Shown: positions 14,759-23,769, numbered from the stretch's first letter. The stretch is 50,010 nt of DNA from Flavobacteriaceae bacterium (GCA_028281065.1 JANQKN010000011.1:1-50010); one strand, 5' to 3'. Notes: generated by a model from the letters alone, not told the origin. Translations and numbers: made by a program.

Positions 14759-15664
14759 ATGGACAAAGATTACTTGATAGAGAAATGGTTGAAGGACGAA
14801 CTCACGGCCGAGGAGAAGAATGCTTTCGAGGCGTTGGATGATTTCGAACTTAACCAAGCAATTATAGAAAACGCCCAGCATTTTAAAGCGTCGCACTTTT
14901 CGGAACCTGTGGATTTTGAAACCTTCAAAAAAAGCTTGCCGTCCAAAAAACAAACGACACCCGTTCGTTGGATGACACCTTTTATGCGCATTGCTGCCCT
15001 ATTGGTGGTAGGATTGGGAATCTATTTCCTGTTCTTTTTCAGCAACCTTAATACGGTAAGTACTTTAGCTTCCGAAAAAACTACCATAGAATTACCCGAT
15101 ACTTCTGAAGTGGTATTGAATGCCCTTTCTACCCTTAGCTATAACGAAGGTAAGTGGGACGAGAAAAGGGAAGTGGCCTTGGAAGGAGAAGCCTTTTTTA
15201 AGGTTGCCAAAGGAAAAGTATTCGATGTAATCACCGAAGAAGGGGTGGTTACCGTGGTAGGAACCCAGTTTAACGTAAAACAGCGCGGCAACTTCTTCGA
15301 AGTGAAGTGCTACGAAGGGAAGGTACGTGTTACGACGGGAACCAATGTAAAGGAACTCACCGCGGGGGACTCCTTCCGATTAATAGATGGAACCCTGCGT
15401 CTTTTCGAAACATCGCATGAACAACCCCAATGGACACAAAATATAAGCAGCTTTAAAGCCGTTCCCTTTAAGGAGGTTGTTGCCGAACTGGAACGACAGT
15501 ATGCAGTTACCGTGGTTATGGATGATGATAGCTTTAACCCCGAATTTACGGGAGGTTTTGCACACGGTGACTTGGAAAATGCTTTAAAATCCATTACACA
15601 GCCCCTAGAATTAACCTACAACATAGAATCTAATAATCTAGTTAGGCTAAAAAAACGTGAATAG
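14759..15664 (+). CDS. FecR-family anti-sigma / signal-transducing protein
   Basis: A 301-aa inner-membrane protein. The cytoplasmic N-terminus (about 1-70) has the anti-sigma helix pattern YLIEKWLKDELTAEEKNAFEA. There is one membrane helix (about 75-95, RIAALLVVGLGIYFLFFF). The periplasmic FecR domain (about 105-230) contains LPDTSEVVLNALSTLSYNE, GEAFFKVAKGK and VVGTQFNV, and a C-terminal STN-like extension contacts the receptor. It transmits receptor occupancy to the sigma factor upstream. The gene follows the sigma gene by 50 nt, and its stop overlaps the GTG of the receptor gene by 8 nt. Confidence 0.93.
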   Translation: MDKDYLIEKWLKDELTAEEKNAFEALDDFELNQAIIENAQHFKASHFSEPVDFETFKKSLPSKKQTTPVRWMTPFMRIAALLVVGLGIYFLFFFSNLNTVSTLASEKTTIELPDTSEVVLNALSTLSYNEGKWDEKREVALEGEAFFKVAKGKVFDVITEEGVVTVVGTQFNVKQRGNFFEVKCYEGKVRVTTGTNVKELTAGDSFRLIDGTLRLFETSHEQPQWTQNISSFKAVPFKEVVAELERQYAVTVVMDDDSFNPEFTGGFAHGDLENALKSITQPLELTYNIESNNLVRLKKRE

Positions 15665-18158
15665 CAGATCAGGCTTTTTACTAATCTTTTTTTTGTGGGC
15701 AGGATTACAATGGGGGTGGACCCAAGAGTCCAAGCTATTGGTAGCCGTATTGGCCGATCTGGAAGCCCAACATGGCTGTACGTTCAATTATGCCGAGCGC
15801 ACCATAACCGATGTATCCGTTGTTCCACCTAGTAAGGATCTTTCCCTTCCAGATGCCGTAGCCAACTTACAGGACCAAACTGGGCTTGCTTTTTCCATAC
15901 TGAAGAATAATTTTATTTCCATTCAAAAGAATACCGAATTAAAACTCTGTGGGTACATCAGGGATCGGGATACCTTCGAGCCTTTAGAAGGAGCTACCGT
16001 ACATATAGAGGGTGCTTCGGGCGTTACCGATGCAGAAGGTTTTTTCGAACTCAAGGCCCGTCATTTAGGGGCAACCGTTACCCTCCGATACCTAGGATAC
16101 AAAACCATAACACGCGACCTTCGGTATTTTAAAGCCAATACCTGCGATGCCATTTACCTCGTTCCCGAAGCCGAACTACTGTCGCAAGTAATTCTATCCA
16201 ACTATTTGGTGAAAGGGATCAATAAGCTGAACACGGGGGAATTTCAAATAGATGTTAAAAAATTCGGATTGCTCCCAGGTTTGATCGAACCTGACGTACT
16301 ACAGGCTGTACAAGCTTTCCCTGGCATTCAGAGTATCAACGAAACCGTGTCCAATATCAACATCCGTGGGGGAACCCACGATCAGAACCTGATTCTTTGG
16401 GACGATATAAAAATGTACAAAACGGGGCATTTCTTTGGGCTTATCTCCGCCTTCAATCCCCAAATCACCCAGAAAGTTTCCCTTCGGAAGAATGGAACCC
16501 CTGCCGATTATACGGACGGGGTCTCGGGAACCATTTCTATGGAGACCGAAGAAAACATAAATACCCAGCTAAAAGGAAACATTGGGGTAAACCTGATCGA
16601 TGCCAGTGGGTTTTTGGATATTCCTCTGGGAGAGAAGTCCTCGCTTCAAGTAGCAGGGCGTAAATCTTTGAGGGATCTATGGTCTACGCCTACCTACGAT
16701 GCGTATTTTGAGCGTATTTCGCAGAATACCGAAATAAGCGACAATGCAGCTTCTGTAGTGAATACAGACGAGACCTTCGATTTTTATGATATCTCCCTCC
16801 GTTGGTTGTACCGCATTAGCGATAAGGATCGGTTACGGCTTAATTTTATTGTCATGGACAACCAACTGGCGTTCGATGAAAATGCAGAAGTTGCGGGTAT
16901 CGACGTAAGCAGGACGAGCAGTGTGCAGCAAAACAACTTTGCGGCTGGTCTCTTCTATGAACGGAAATGGAGTGATGTGTTTACGACAACCTTTCAGATT
17001 TATGAGAGCGACTATAAGCTGAAAGCCGTTAACGCCAACTTACTGTTATCACAGCGTTTTTTACAGGAAAACAAAGTGTCCGAAACAGGAACACGGGTCA
17101 AGGGACGTTACCGTTTCAACGACCGTTGGTCGGGGGAACTGGGCTATCAGATTATAGAAACCAAAGTGACCAATCTGGACGATGTAGATCTTCCTTTGTT
17201 CCGTTCCCTGATTTCTGAAGTGGTTCGCTCCCACAGTGGTTTTGCCCAGGGCGATTATCTTTCCGAAGACCAGAATACCCGTGTACAATTGGGCTTTCGA
17301 TACAACTACTTGGATAAATTTCAGAAGAGTGTTTTTGAACCCCGGGTAAGCTTTACCCAAAAATTCGCGGAACATTTTAGTGTGGAACTCTTGGGGGAAA
17401 TGAAACATCAGGTGACTTCGCAGATTATCAATTTTCAGAACGATTTTCTCGGGGTAGAGAAGCGTCGCTGGCAATTGGCCAACGACAAGGATATCCCTGT
17501 GATAGAAAGCAAGCAAGGTGCTTTGGGACTGCATTATTCCCAAAAAGGATGGTTGCTGAGTGCCGAAGGGTATTTTAAACAAGTAGAAGGGATCACGACA
17601 CAGAGCCAAGGATTTCAGGATCAGTACGAATTTGTGAAGTCGGCAGGGAGCTACGAAGTGTTTGGGATGGACTTTTTACTTCGTAAGCGGTTTAAGGACC
17701 TTAATTTTTGGATGAGTTATTCCTATATGGATAACACTTACACGTTCGAAAACCTGCAAGCTGACGCATTCCCCAGTAACTTGGACATTACCCATGCTGT
17801 ACAGGGCGGGATGAGCTATAACTACAAAGGTTTCCAGCTTTCTTCGGGTATTAATTGGCGAACGGGGAAGCCCTTTACGGAACCCGTAGCAGGAGCTGAG
17901 GTGCTCAACGAAGCAGTGAACTATGCGCCATCCAATTCCTCCAATTTGGATGATTATTTACGTTGGGATGCTTCAGCTATGTACAACCTGGATATCAAAA
18001 AGACACGTTGGCAATTTGGGGTGTCGGTGTGGAATCTACTGGACCAAAACAACGAGATTAACCGCTACTACCGTATTGACGAACTGAACCAAGTACAGCA
18101 GTTTAACCAAGCTTCTTTGGGGATTACCACCAATGCTTCGGTAAGGTGTTATTTTTAA
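15657..18158 (+). CDS. TonB-dependent transducer/receptor with STN and carboxypeptidase-regulatory domains
   Basis: An 833-aa outer-membrane receptor. After a signal peptide (about 1-22) comes an STN domain (about 30-95: LAVLADLEAQHG and the end ISIQKN), the part that talks to FecR. A carboxypeptidase-regulatory-like domain follows (about 98-172: CGYIRDRDTFEPLEGATVHI, FFELKARHLGATVTLRYLGY). The plug is at about 205-315 (VLQAVQAFPGIQSINE, NIRGGTHDQNLILWDD), then a 22-strand-type barrel. The STN domain marks it as a regulatory receptor controlling its own sigma factor. The start is GTG at 15657, overlapping fecR. The ligand is not obvious; the divergent acidic lipoproteins are candidate partners. 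Confidence 0.93.
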   Translation: MNSRSGFLLIFFLWAGLQWGWTQESKLLVAVLADLEAQHGCTFNYAERTITDVSVVPPSKDLSLPDAVANLQDQTGLAFSILKNNFISIQKNTELKLCGYIRDRDTFEPLEGATVHIEGASGVTDAEGFFELKARHLGATVTLRYLGYKTITRDLRYFKANTCDAIYLVPEAELLSQVILSNYLVKGINKLNTGEFQIDVKKFGLLPGLIEPDVLQAVQAFPGIQSINETVSNINIRGGTHDQNLILWDDIKMYKTGHFFGLISAFNPQITQKVSLRKNGTPADYTDGVSGTISMETEENINTQLKGNIGVNLIDASGFLDIPLGEKSSLQVAGRKSLRDLWSTPTYDAYFERISQNTEISDNAASVVNTDETFDFYDISLRWLYRISDKDRLRLNFIVMDNQLAFDENAEVAGIDVSRTSSVQQNNFAAGLFYERKWSDVFTTTFQIYESDYKLKAVNANLLLSQRFLQENKVSETGTRVKGRYRFNDRWSGELGYQIIETKVTNLDDVDLPLFRSLISEVVRSHSGFAQGDYLSEDQNTRVQLGFRYNYLDKFQKSVFEPRVSFTQKFAEHFSVELLGEMKHQVTSQIINFQNDFLGVEKRRWQLANDKDIPVIESKQGALGLHYSQKGWLLSAEGYFKQVEGITTQSQGFQDQYEFVKSAGSYEVFGMDFLLRKRFKDLNFWMSYSYMDNTYTFENLQADAFPSNLDITHAVQGGMSYNYKGFQLSSGINWRTGKPFTEPVAGAEVLNEAVNYAPSNSSNLDDYLRWDASAMYNLDIKKTRWQFGVSVWNLLDQNNEINRYYRIDELNQVQQFNQASLGITTNASVRCYF

Positions 18159-18171
18159 TAGCAGAATTGGA

Positions 18172-18561
18172 ATGAGTAACATACCCAACCTGGAAGAAAG
18201 AAAACCAATTTGGATAGCTTTATCTGAATTTTATCTAGATACAGAACTTCAAGAATCGGACTATGAGCGTATTGTTTCTAAAATAATCGAGAGTCCTTAT
18301 TCATTAGATGAAATAAAAGAAATCAATAAATATGAAGTTTTTCCAATTCTTCAATACAATTTCTTAACTGTTGCGGGGGAGTGGGCTGGTTTTGATGAAG
18401 AATGGTTAATAAAAAACATCATCGATTCTTTAAAAAGGAGAAATGCAATTAAAAAGTTAGGGATTGAAAGTTTTTATTTAATTTTTAAATGGATGCTTAA
18501 AGATCATTGGCGTAAAGTTGAAATGATATACAATCAAGAATGGAAGAAAAACCAAGATTAG
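18172..18561 (+). CDS. DUF7079-family protein
   Basis: A 129-aa soluble protein matching the DUF7079 pattern: WIALSEFYLDTEL (about 14-26), IIESPYSLDEIKEI (about 42-55), VFPILQYNFLTVAGEWAGFDEEW (about 61-83) and a helical C-terminus. The function is unknown; the family is scattered over distant phyla. The gene is visibly more AT-rich than its neighbours, starts 13 nt after the TonB receptor stop and overlaps the WYL regulator start by 22 nt. This suggests a later insertion that kept the downstream reading intact. No operonic function can be inferred. Confidence 0.8.
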   Translation: MSNIPNLEERKPIWIALSEFYLDTELQESDYERIVSKIIESPYSLDEIKEINKYEVFPILQYNFLTVAGEWAGFDEEWLIKNIIDSLKRRNAIKKLGIESFYLIFKWMLKDHWRKVEMIYNQEWKKNQD

Positions 18562-19244
18562 CACGGTTAACCGCCATTATTACCCAGCTGCAGTCCAAAC
18601 GGTTGGTTACTGCCAATTACTTGGCCGAGAAGCACAATGTAAGTGTGCGGACCATCTATCGGGACATCCGTACCCTGGAACAATCGGGCATTCCCATCAT
18701 TACCGAAGAAGGTAAAGGCTATTCCATCATGGAAGGGTACCATCTTCCTCCCGTACTGTTTACTGAACAAGAAGCCAATGCCTTGATCACGGCAGAACAG
18801 TTACTGAAGAAGAACAAAGACCAATCGTTGGTGGAAAACGTTTCCAGCGCCATAGAAAAGATAAAATCGATACTGCGGTATTCCCAAAAGGGAAATGCAG
18901 ACTTACTTGCAGATAGAATTTACTTTGGAGGTAACAACAAGGAAGAGAAGTCGAGCGACAACCTTATGCAGATTCAATCGGCTCTAATCCACTTCCAGGT
19001 GTTAAAGATGGAATACCATTCTTCCGAAAACAAACGAACCACCCGTGACATTGAGCCTTTTGCCATCTACAGCATCAACGGAAATTTCCTGCTCATTGCC
19101 TTTTGCCGATTGAGAAACGACTTTAGGGCTTTCCGTATCGATTTTATCGAATCGCTAACCCTTACAAACGAGACGTTTACCCCGCATACTATGACGATAC
19201 AAGAGTATTTTGAAAATTATGTGAAAGACAAAAAGGACCCCTGA
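18540..19244 (+). CDS. HTH/WYL-domain (YafY/DeoR-type) transcriptional regulator
   Basis: A 234-aa DNA-binding protein. The N-terminal helix-turn-helix is at about 8-60 (RLTAIITQLQSKRLVTANYLA, then VSVRTIYRDIRTLEQSGIPI, with a GKGYSIMEGYHLPP wing). The C-terminal WYL domain (about 140-215: LKMEYHS, REIEPFAI-like, FLLIAFCRLRNDFRAFRID) usually senses a small ligand or nucleic acid. Immediately downstream is a DUF4345 membrane protein gene. The inverted repeat TGACA-N6-TGTCA overlaps the stop codon of this gene and lies just before the -7 element of the next, so the DUF4345 gene is the likely target. Confidence 0.92.
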   Translation: MEEKPRLARLTAIITQLQSKRLVTANYLAEKHNVSVRTIYRDIRTLEQSGIPIITEEGKGYSIMEGYHLPPVLFTEQEANALITAEQLLKKNKDQSLVENVSSAIEKIKSILRYSQKGNADLLADRIYFGGNNKEEKSSDNLMQIQSALIHFQVLKMEYHSSENKRTTRDIEPFAIYSINGNFLLIAFCRLRNDFRAFRIDFIESLTLTNETFTPHTMTIQEYFENYVKDKKDP

Positions 19245-19257
19245 CACAAGGCTGTCA
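19242..19257. promoter_or_regulatory. candidate operator TGACA-N6-TGTCA
   Basis: A perfect 5-bp inverted repeat with a 6-bp spacer, overlapping the TGA of the WYL regulator gene. It lies about 12 bp before the -7 element TACATTTG (19269-19276), where a regulator would act on the promoter of the DUF4345 gene. Confidence 0.45.
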
Positions 19258-19268
19258 CAACCCCATTT

Positions 19269-19276
19269 TACATTTG
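19269..19276 (+). promoter_or_regulatory. -7 element (TACATTTG) of the DUF4345 gene
   Basis: A perfect TAnnTTTG, 28 nt before the ATG at 19305. No TTG is seen at -33; an inverted repeat occupies that region, which would fit an activator-dependent or repressed promoter. Confidence 0.5.
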
Positions 19277-19304
19277 TCCCGTAGAAACTTAAAAACAAAT
19301 TAAA

Positions 19305-19691
19305 ATGGAAACTTTCAAAATCATTATTCTATCCCTATCAGCCCTATTGTTATTGTTTGTTGGCGCCTCTCGATTGAGCAACCCGATAAAAACCTACCTA
19401 AAAAGTTCAGGAATTACATTAAACAACGATGTAGACCTGTTAAACGAAATGCGGGGCGTAAGTGCGGTAATGCTACTAGGTGGAATCCTAATTGTACTGG
19501 GCATCTTTGTTCCGCAATTTACTATGTCCTCTTTTGTAGTAGGTACTTTGTTGTTTATAGGATTTGTGATTGGGCGATTGTTGAGTGTGATTGCAGATGG
19601 AAAACCCAACAAACAAATCGTACAGGGTATAGCATTTGAGTTGGTATTGGGGGGAGCAAATGTTTTTGGGCTTATCCAGTGTTTATCGTAA
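19305..19691 (+). CDS. DUF4345 family membrane protein
   Basis: A 128-aa protein with four hydrophobic segments (about 4-20, 48-68, 72-92 and 105-125). It has the family pattern LLFVGASRLSNP near the N-terminus and a charged loop LNEMRGVSAVMLLGG. DUF4345 proteins are small inner-membrane proteins of unknown role, often near transcriptional regulators. Its own promoter and a candidate operator lie upstream, next to the WYL regulator gene. No catalytic residues are apparent. Confidence 0.88.
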   Translation: METFKIIILSLSALLLLFVGASRLSNPIKTYLKSSGITLNNDVDLLNEMRGVSAVMLLGGILIVLGIFVPQFTMSSFVVGTLLFIGFVIGRLLSVIADGKPNKQIVQGIAFELVLGGANVFGLIQCLS

Positions 19692-19763
19692 AAAGCTATT
19701 AAATTTGGTCTAATTGAGTAGATTGCACGGACTATACTTCCTGCTTTCGAATTGACATAACAC

Positions 19764-20684
19764 TTGGACCATTTTAAAACCATAGCAACGTACTGTAAGG
19801 CGATTCATATTTCCCCGCCCAGGCATCCGCATTTCGATATTCGAAGTTTTAAGGACAACATGCCTACAGTGGTAAAGGCAATGCCTCCCTTTCGACATGA
19901 GTTTTATGCTATTGCAGTAAAGGTGGAAGGGGGTGGGAAGGCCATATCCGGGCATCATACCGACTTCCCGGAGGGATCCACCATATTTTTCAATTCGCCT
20001 TTTCAGATCATTTCATGGGACATTGTACCGGATTGGGAGGGCTTCTACATTATCTTTTCGCAGGACTTTATTGCCAAATCCAATTTCCTGCAAGATATCC
20101 TCAAGCACTTCCCATTCTTGAAGATAGAGAAGGACATGCCCTTTGAAATAGCAAGGGAAGATGTAAATACCATACTCTCTATCTATGAATCCATACAACA
20201 GGAATACCATAGCGATCACCCCGATAAGTTTCAATTGATCGAGTCGTATGTGTTGTTGCTGTTAAATTTCATAAAACGGTATTTCCATAAAAGTGTTTCC
20301 CCAAAGGATGCTTCCGAAGAAATCCGAAAAACAGACCTGAAATTGCTCTCCCGTTTTCAGACGCTTATCGAAACCAGCTTTTATAAGGATGTTGCTGTCG
20401 AGGACTATTCCTTCCTGCATTCCACGTCCTATTACGCCCATAAGCTCAGCATCCATCCCAACCATTTAAATGCAGTGGTGAAACAAATTACTGGACAGAC
20501 TGCCAAGCAACACATTCAGAATCATATTCTTAATTTGGCTAAATCACGGCTTATCCAAACCCAGGATAGCGTAAAGGAAATTGCCTATTCGCTCTATTTC
20601 GATTCCCCCAATAATTTTAGCAGTTTCTTTAAAAAAATGACCTCAAAAACTCCAAATAACTACCGTAAGGAGGCCATTCTTTGA
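19764..20684 (+). CDS. AraC-family transcriptional regulator
   Basis: A 306-aa regulator. The N-terminal sensing part contains PPFRHEFYAIAVKVEGGGKA and the cupin-like FPEGSTIFFNSPFQI. The C-terminal double helix-turn-helix (about 205-305) has YYAHKLSIHPNHLNAVVKQITGQ (first motif) and VKEIAYSLYFDSPNNFSSFFKKMTSKTP (second motif). TTG at 19764 gives MDHFKTIATYCKAI, the usual family beginning; the first ATG (19860) would remove about 32 conserved residues. Downstream are an NTF2-like gene and a hydrolase gene on the same strand, separated by 83 bp, plausible targets. Confidence 0.9.
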   Translation: MDHFKTIATYCKAIHISPPRHPHFDIRSFKDNMPTVVKAMPPFRHEFYAIAVKVEGGGKAISGHHTDFPEGSTIFFNSPFQIISWDIVPDWEGFYIIFSQDFIAKSNFLQDILKHFPFLKIEKDMPFEIAREDVNTILSIYESIQQEYHSDHPDKFQLIESYVLLLLNFIKRYFHKSVSPKDASEEIRKTDLKLLSRFQTLIETSFYKDVAVEDYSFLHSTSYYAHKLSIHPNHLNAVVKQITGQTAKQHIQNHILNLAKSRLIQTQDSVKEIAYSLYFDSPNNFSSFFKKMTSKTPNNYRKEAIL

Positions 20685-20767
20685 TTTTTATACTTCTTGC
20701 TTTGATTCTATAAATCCCATCCATTGTGCTATGCGCAACTTTGTAGTGTTCAAAAAACAGATACACT

Positions 20768-21709
20768 ATGAAAACACTTTTTGCAACATTATTAATCCTT
20801 GCATTTTCATCATTAAAAGCACAGCATATGGAATACCATAAAACGCCAAAGAGCACAGTAATAGAACTTTTTAAAGCTACAGATCAGAAAGATTGGAAGG
20901 CAGTCGAAAACTGTTTTGCCAATACCGTACTGTTGGATTATTCCTCCATGGGCAATCCAGCTTCGAACCTAAGCCCTAAACAAATTATTGATGCTTGGAA
21001 GACCATTTTGCCTGGGTTTACCAATACACATCATCAGATTGGGAACATTCAAGTAACCGAGACTAAAAACAGGGCTCATGTATTTACATACGGAACCGCT
21101 ACCCATTATTTGGAAGACGAAAAAGGCAATGTTTGGACTGTTGTGGGTACGTATGATTTCAATTTGAAGAAGGAAGGCGGGCAATGGAAAATAGACGAAA
21201 TGGAATTCAATTTTAAGTATCAGGATGGCAATACCTCCCTGCCTCAAAAAGCAATAGACAAGGTTGCCGGAAAACAAAGCGGCCCTACCATTGCTGAACA
21301 AAACAAGAAGGCTGTCCGTACCTTTTTGAAAGCTCTGGAAACCGAAAACATAGACGAGTTGGTAGCATTGTTTGCTGAAAACGGAAAGCACATTAACCCT
21401 TATCATTCGGACATTTTTCCAAAGGGAGCCAACGGAAGGGAAGAGATCCGTGCCTACTGGACACCTGTCTTTTCAAACTTTGATGGTATGGAGTTTCCTA
21501 TTGAAGAAATCCATGCCATGGAAGACCCTCACACAATCTACGTAAAGTTTCAAGGGAACATCAAACTAAAAGGGAACGGTGGTCACTACAAAAATGACTA
21601 TTACGCTACCTTCCAATTTAATGAAGAAGGTAAAATTGTAGAATATGTAGAAATCTTTAATCCTATAACCGCGGCCAAAAGCTTCGGACTCATCGATAAA
21701 ATAAAATAG
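20768..21709 (+). CDS. exported protein with two tandem NTF2/SnoaL-like domains
   Basis: A 313-aa secreted protein. The signal peptide is MKTLFATLLILAFSSLKAQ. Two NTF2-like (SnoaL) cone-shaped domains follow: the first about 28-160 (STVIELFKATDQKDWKAVEN, ending at LKKEGGQWKIDEMEF), the second about 175-310 (VRTFLKALETENIDELVALF, ending IVEYVEIFNP). Such domains bind or isomerise small hydrophobic compounds, but substrates vary and cannot be inferred here. The stop is only 2 nt before the ATG of the alpha/beta hydrolase gene, so the two are an operon, probably controlled by the AraC regulator upstream. Confidence 0.88.
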   Translation: MKTLFATLLILAFSSLKAQHMEYHKTPKSTVIELFKATDQKDWKAVENCFANTVLLDYSSMGNPASNLSPKQIIDAWKTILPGFTNTHHQIGNIQVTETKNRAHVFTYGTATHYLEDEKGNVWTVVGTYDFNLKKEGGQWKIDEMEFNFKYQDGNTSLPQKAIDKVAGKQSGPTIAEQNKKAVRTFLKALETENIDELVALFAENGKHINPYHSDIFPKGANGREEIRAYWTPVFSNFDGMEFPIEEIHAMEDPHTIYVKFQGNIKLKGNGGHYKNDYYATFQFNEEGKIVEYVEIFNPITAAKSFGLIDKIK

Positions 21710-21711
21710 AC

Positions 21712-22737
21712 ATGAAAAAAACAATCATAGCAATGTTAGGGGTAGTGCTAATGTTTGGTTGCAAACAACCAGCAAAAGAGCCTACAAAAAATGAAACAGA
21801 CAATACACCCATAGTAAAAAGAGAAACAATGAAAAAGGTACATTTTAAAAGTGAAGGCATCAATTTAGTAGGAGACCTGTATTATCCTGAGAACTATAAA
21901 GAAGGAAACCAATACCCAGCCGTTGTGGTTTCGGGGAGTTGGACCACCGTAAAAGAGCAAATGGCCGGTTTGTACGCCGAAGATTTGGCAAAAAAAGGAT
22001 TTATCACCTTAGCCTTCGATTTCAGGAATTTTGGGGAAAGCGAAGGGGAACCACGCTTCTTTGAAAACCCACAGCTAAAGAAAGAAGATATAAAAAATGC
22101 GGTGACTTATCTAGAAGGGCTAGAAGAAGTAGACAAGGACAAGATCGGTGCCTTTGGCGTGTGCGCTGGAGCCATGTACACCTTAATGGCTTCTGCCGAG
22201 GATGATCGGATTAAATCCGTGGTAACCGTAGCCTCATGGTTGCACGATGCAGAAGCCGTGAAATTATTCTACGGGGGAGAAGAAGGCGTGCAATCCAAAA
22301 TAAAAGCTGCTCAGGAAGCCAAGAAAGCCTATGCTGAAACTGGAGAGGTTGCTTATATCCCAACCATTTCCGAAACCGATGAGTCTGCGGCCATGTACGG
22401 TCCCTATGACTATTATCTAAATCCAGAGCGGGGAGCCGTTAAAGAATGGAGCAACGATAAATTTGCCTTAGCCAGTTGGGAAGATTGGTTAACCGCTAAT
22501 CCTATGCCTTATGCTAAAAACCTTCATAAGCCTGTGTTAATGATCCACTCAGACGGAGCGGTACTGCCGGATTACACCAAAAAGTTTTTCAACGACATTG
22601 CATCAGAAGATAAAGAACTCTACTGGATGGAAACTGAATTGGAATCCCCTTTCCATCAGTTTAGCTATTACGATCAAGACGAAGAGGTAAACGAATCTGT
22701 TACTGAAGCCAGTACCTGGTTTGCTGAAAAGATGTAG
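21712..22737 (+). CDS. alpha/beta hydrolase lipoprotein with Cys nucleophile
   Basis: A 341-aa lipoprotein (MKKTIIAMLGVVLMFGC, Cys17) carrying a dienelactone-hydrolase/YcjY-like alpha/beta hydrolase. The nucleophile elbow reads G-V-C-A-G with cysteine 151 in place of serine, as is usual in this branch of the fold. The acid is probably in the SDGAVLPDY loop and the histidine in SPFHQFSYYD near the end. The oxyanion region FDFRNFGESEGEP is conserved. The substrate is unknown; a small ester or lactone is the family expectation. It forms an operon with the tandem NTF2-like gene, suggesting joint handling of one exogenous compound at the cell envelope. Confidence 0.88.
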   Translation: MKKTIIAMLGVVLMFGCKQPAKEPTKNETDNTPIVKRETMKKVHFKSEGINLVGDLYYPENYKEGNQYPAVVVSGSWTTVKEQMAGLYAEDLAKKGFITLAFDFRNFGESEGEPRFFENPQLKKEDIKNAVTYLEGLEEVDKDKIGAFGVCAGAMYTLMASAEDDRIKSVVTVASWLHDAEAVKLFYGGEEGVQSKIKAAQEAKKAYAETGEVAYIPTISETDESAAMYGPYDYYLNPERGAVKEWSNDKFALASWEDWLTANPMPYAKNLHKPVLMIHSDGAVLPDYTKKFFNDIASEDKELYWMETELESPFHQFSYYDQDEEVNESVTEASTWFAEKM

Positions 22738-22756
22738 CAGTACACAAACAACCATT

Positions 22757-22796
22757 AAAAAGCAGCGGTTCGAGAAAATTCGAACCGCTGCTTTAT
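22757..22796. terminator. bidirectional hairpin between convergent genes
   Basis: AAAGCAGCGGTTCGA-gaaaa-TTCGAACCGCTGCTTT, a 15-bp stem with weak T/A runs on both sides. It lies between the stops of the hydrolase gene (plus) and the 308-aa lipoprotein gene (minus). Confidence 0.85.
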
Positions 22797-22815
22797 ATAG
22801 GATATATCTTTTAGA

Positions 22816-23742
22816 CTACAGCCCCAAAGAATCCCTTAAATGCACATATTTATTGGAGTTTTGTCCCCAATAGGGTGCTTTAAGTCTCTTTATTTTCTCT
22901 GCGGTAGTCCTAAGGCCATTGGGATGGGTTTCCTCCCAGCTTTCTATGGCATAGGGAAAATCGTTGGTAAACTGTATGGAAAGCGTTCGGTTAAGGTCTG
23001 GGTAGGAAATCGTATACGTAGTAAGTTCATCTCCTTTTTCCAAAGTGGCAGTAGCCAATACCTCTGTTAATTTTTTATGGCTCATACGGACAAACTCGAA
23101 ACTGGGTAGTATTTCAATATTCCCTGTGGGCAATTCTTCGGGGTTGATACGGATGAGGTTCCAAAGTTCGTTTTCCAACCAAACCGTTGGAAGCTTCAGT
23201 TCCTGGTCGGCTTCACCTTCAAAATAGGAATGCGCTTCTACTTCGTACCCGTTGTTTCGGTTGTTGAGTTGTGCATATACATGGCCGCACCACTCCTGCA
23301 TGGAGTGCGATACTTTAAGGGCATGATCCTTTTGCTGTACAGGGTAAAAACTGCTGGTCATCACCGAATAGGGATAAATACCAGTCAAGTATTTTTTGGT
23401 TGCATTAAACTTTAAAACGGGAATGTTGGTAGGGGCAGAGCGATCCGCCTTTACCTGTACTTCGGGTAAAAAATCCTCGGTCACAAAAATATTGACAGCA
23501 GTTCCTTCGCGAAGTTCACCATAGCGTTCTTGCATGAGCCGATAGGAAGTAATTTCTGCCGTGCCTGTGTACCAATAATCCTTGAATTCTTGAGATAGGT
23601 TCCTACTTTCTACAGGAGCAGGTTCTGAAGTACTAATCGGATTAGAAATAGCCAAAGTATCTTCTTTTTGGCCTGTATTACAGGAAAACAGCAACAGAAC
23701 AGCAATAACGACAAGGATGGCTATGGAAAAGGAATTTCTCAT
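22816..23742 (-). CDS. conserved lipoprotein of unknown function, Maf-linked
   Basis: A 308-aa lipoprotein with lipobox LLFSC (Cys21), then a Ser/Pro/Thr-rich linker. The body has the recognisable segments EFKDYWYTGTAEITSYRLMQ, FVTEDFLPEVQVKADR, SHSMQEWCGHVYAQLNNR and YEVEAHSYFEGEAD. It looks like a family conserved in flavobacteria and coded next to maf; some databases carry the neighbour's name ('septum formation inhibitor Maf') for it, which the sequence does not support. No catalytic motif is recognised. It is the last gene of the operon that begins at 27172, 27 nt after maf, and is followed by a bidirectional terminator. Confidence 0.8.
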   Translation of the reverse strand: MRNSFSIAILVVIAVLLLFSCNTGQKEDTLAISNPISTSEPAPVESRNLSQEFKDYWYTGTAEITSYRLMQERYGELREGTAVNIFVTEDFLPEVQVKADRSAPTNIPVLKFNATKKYLTGIYPYSVMTSSFYPVQQKDHALKVSHSMQEWCGHVYAQLNNRNNGYEVEAHSYFEGEADQELKLPTVWLENELWNLIRINPEELPTGNIEILPSFEFVRMSHKKLTEVLATATLEKGDELTTYTISYPDLNRTLSIQFTNDFPYAIESWEETHPNGLRTTAEKIKRLKAPYWGQNSNKYVHLRDSLGL

Positions 23743-23769
23743 GGCGCGTAATTTTTCTATAAAGGTACG

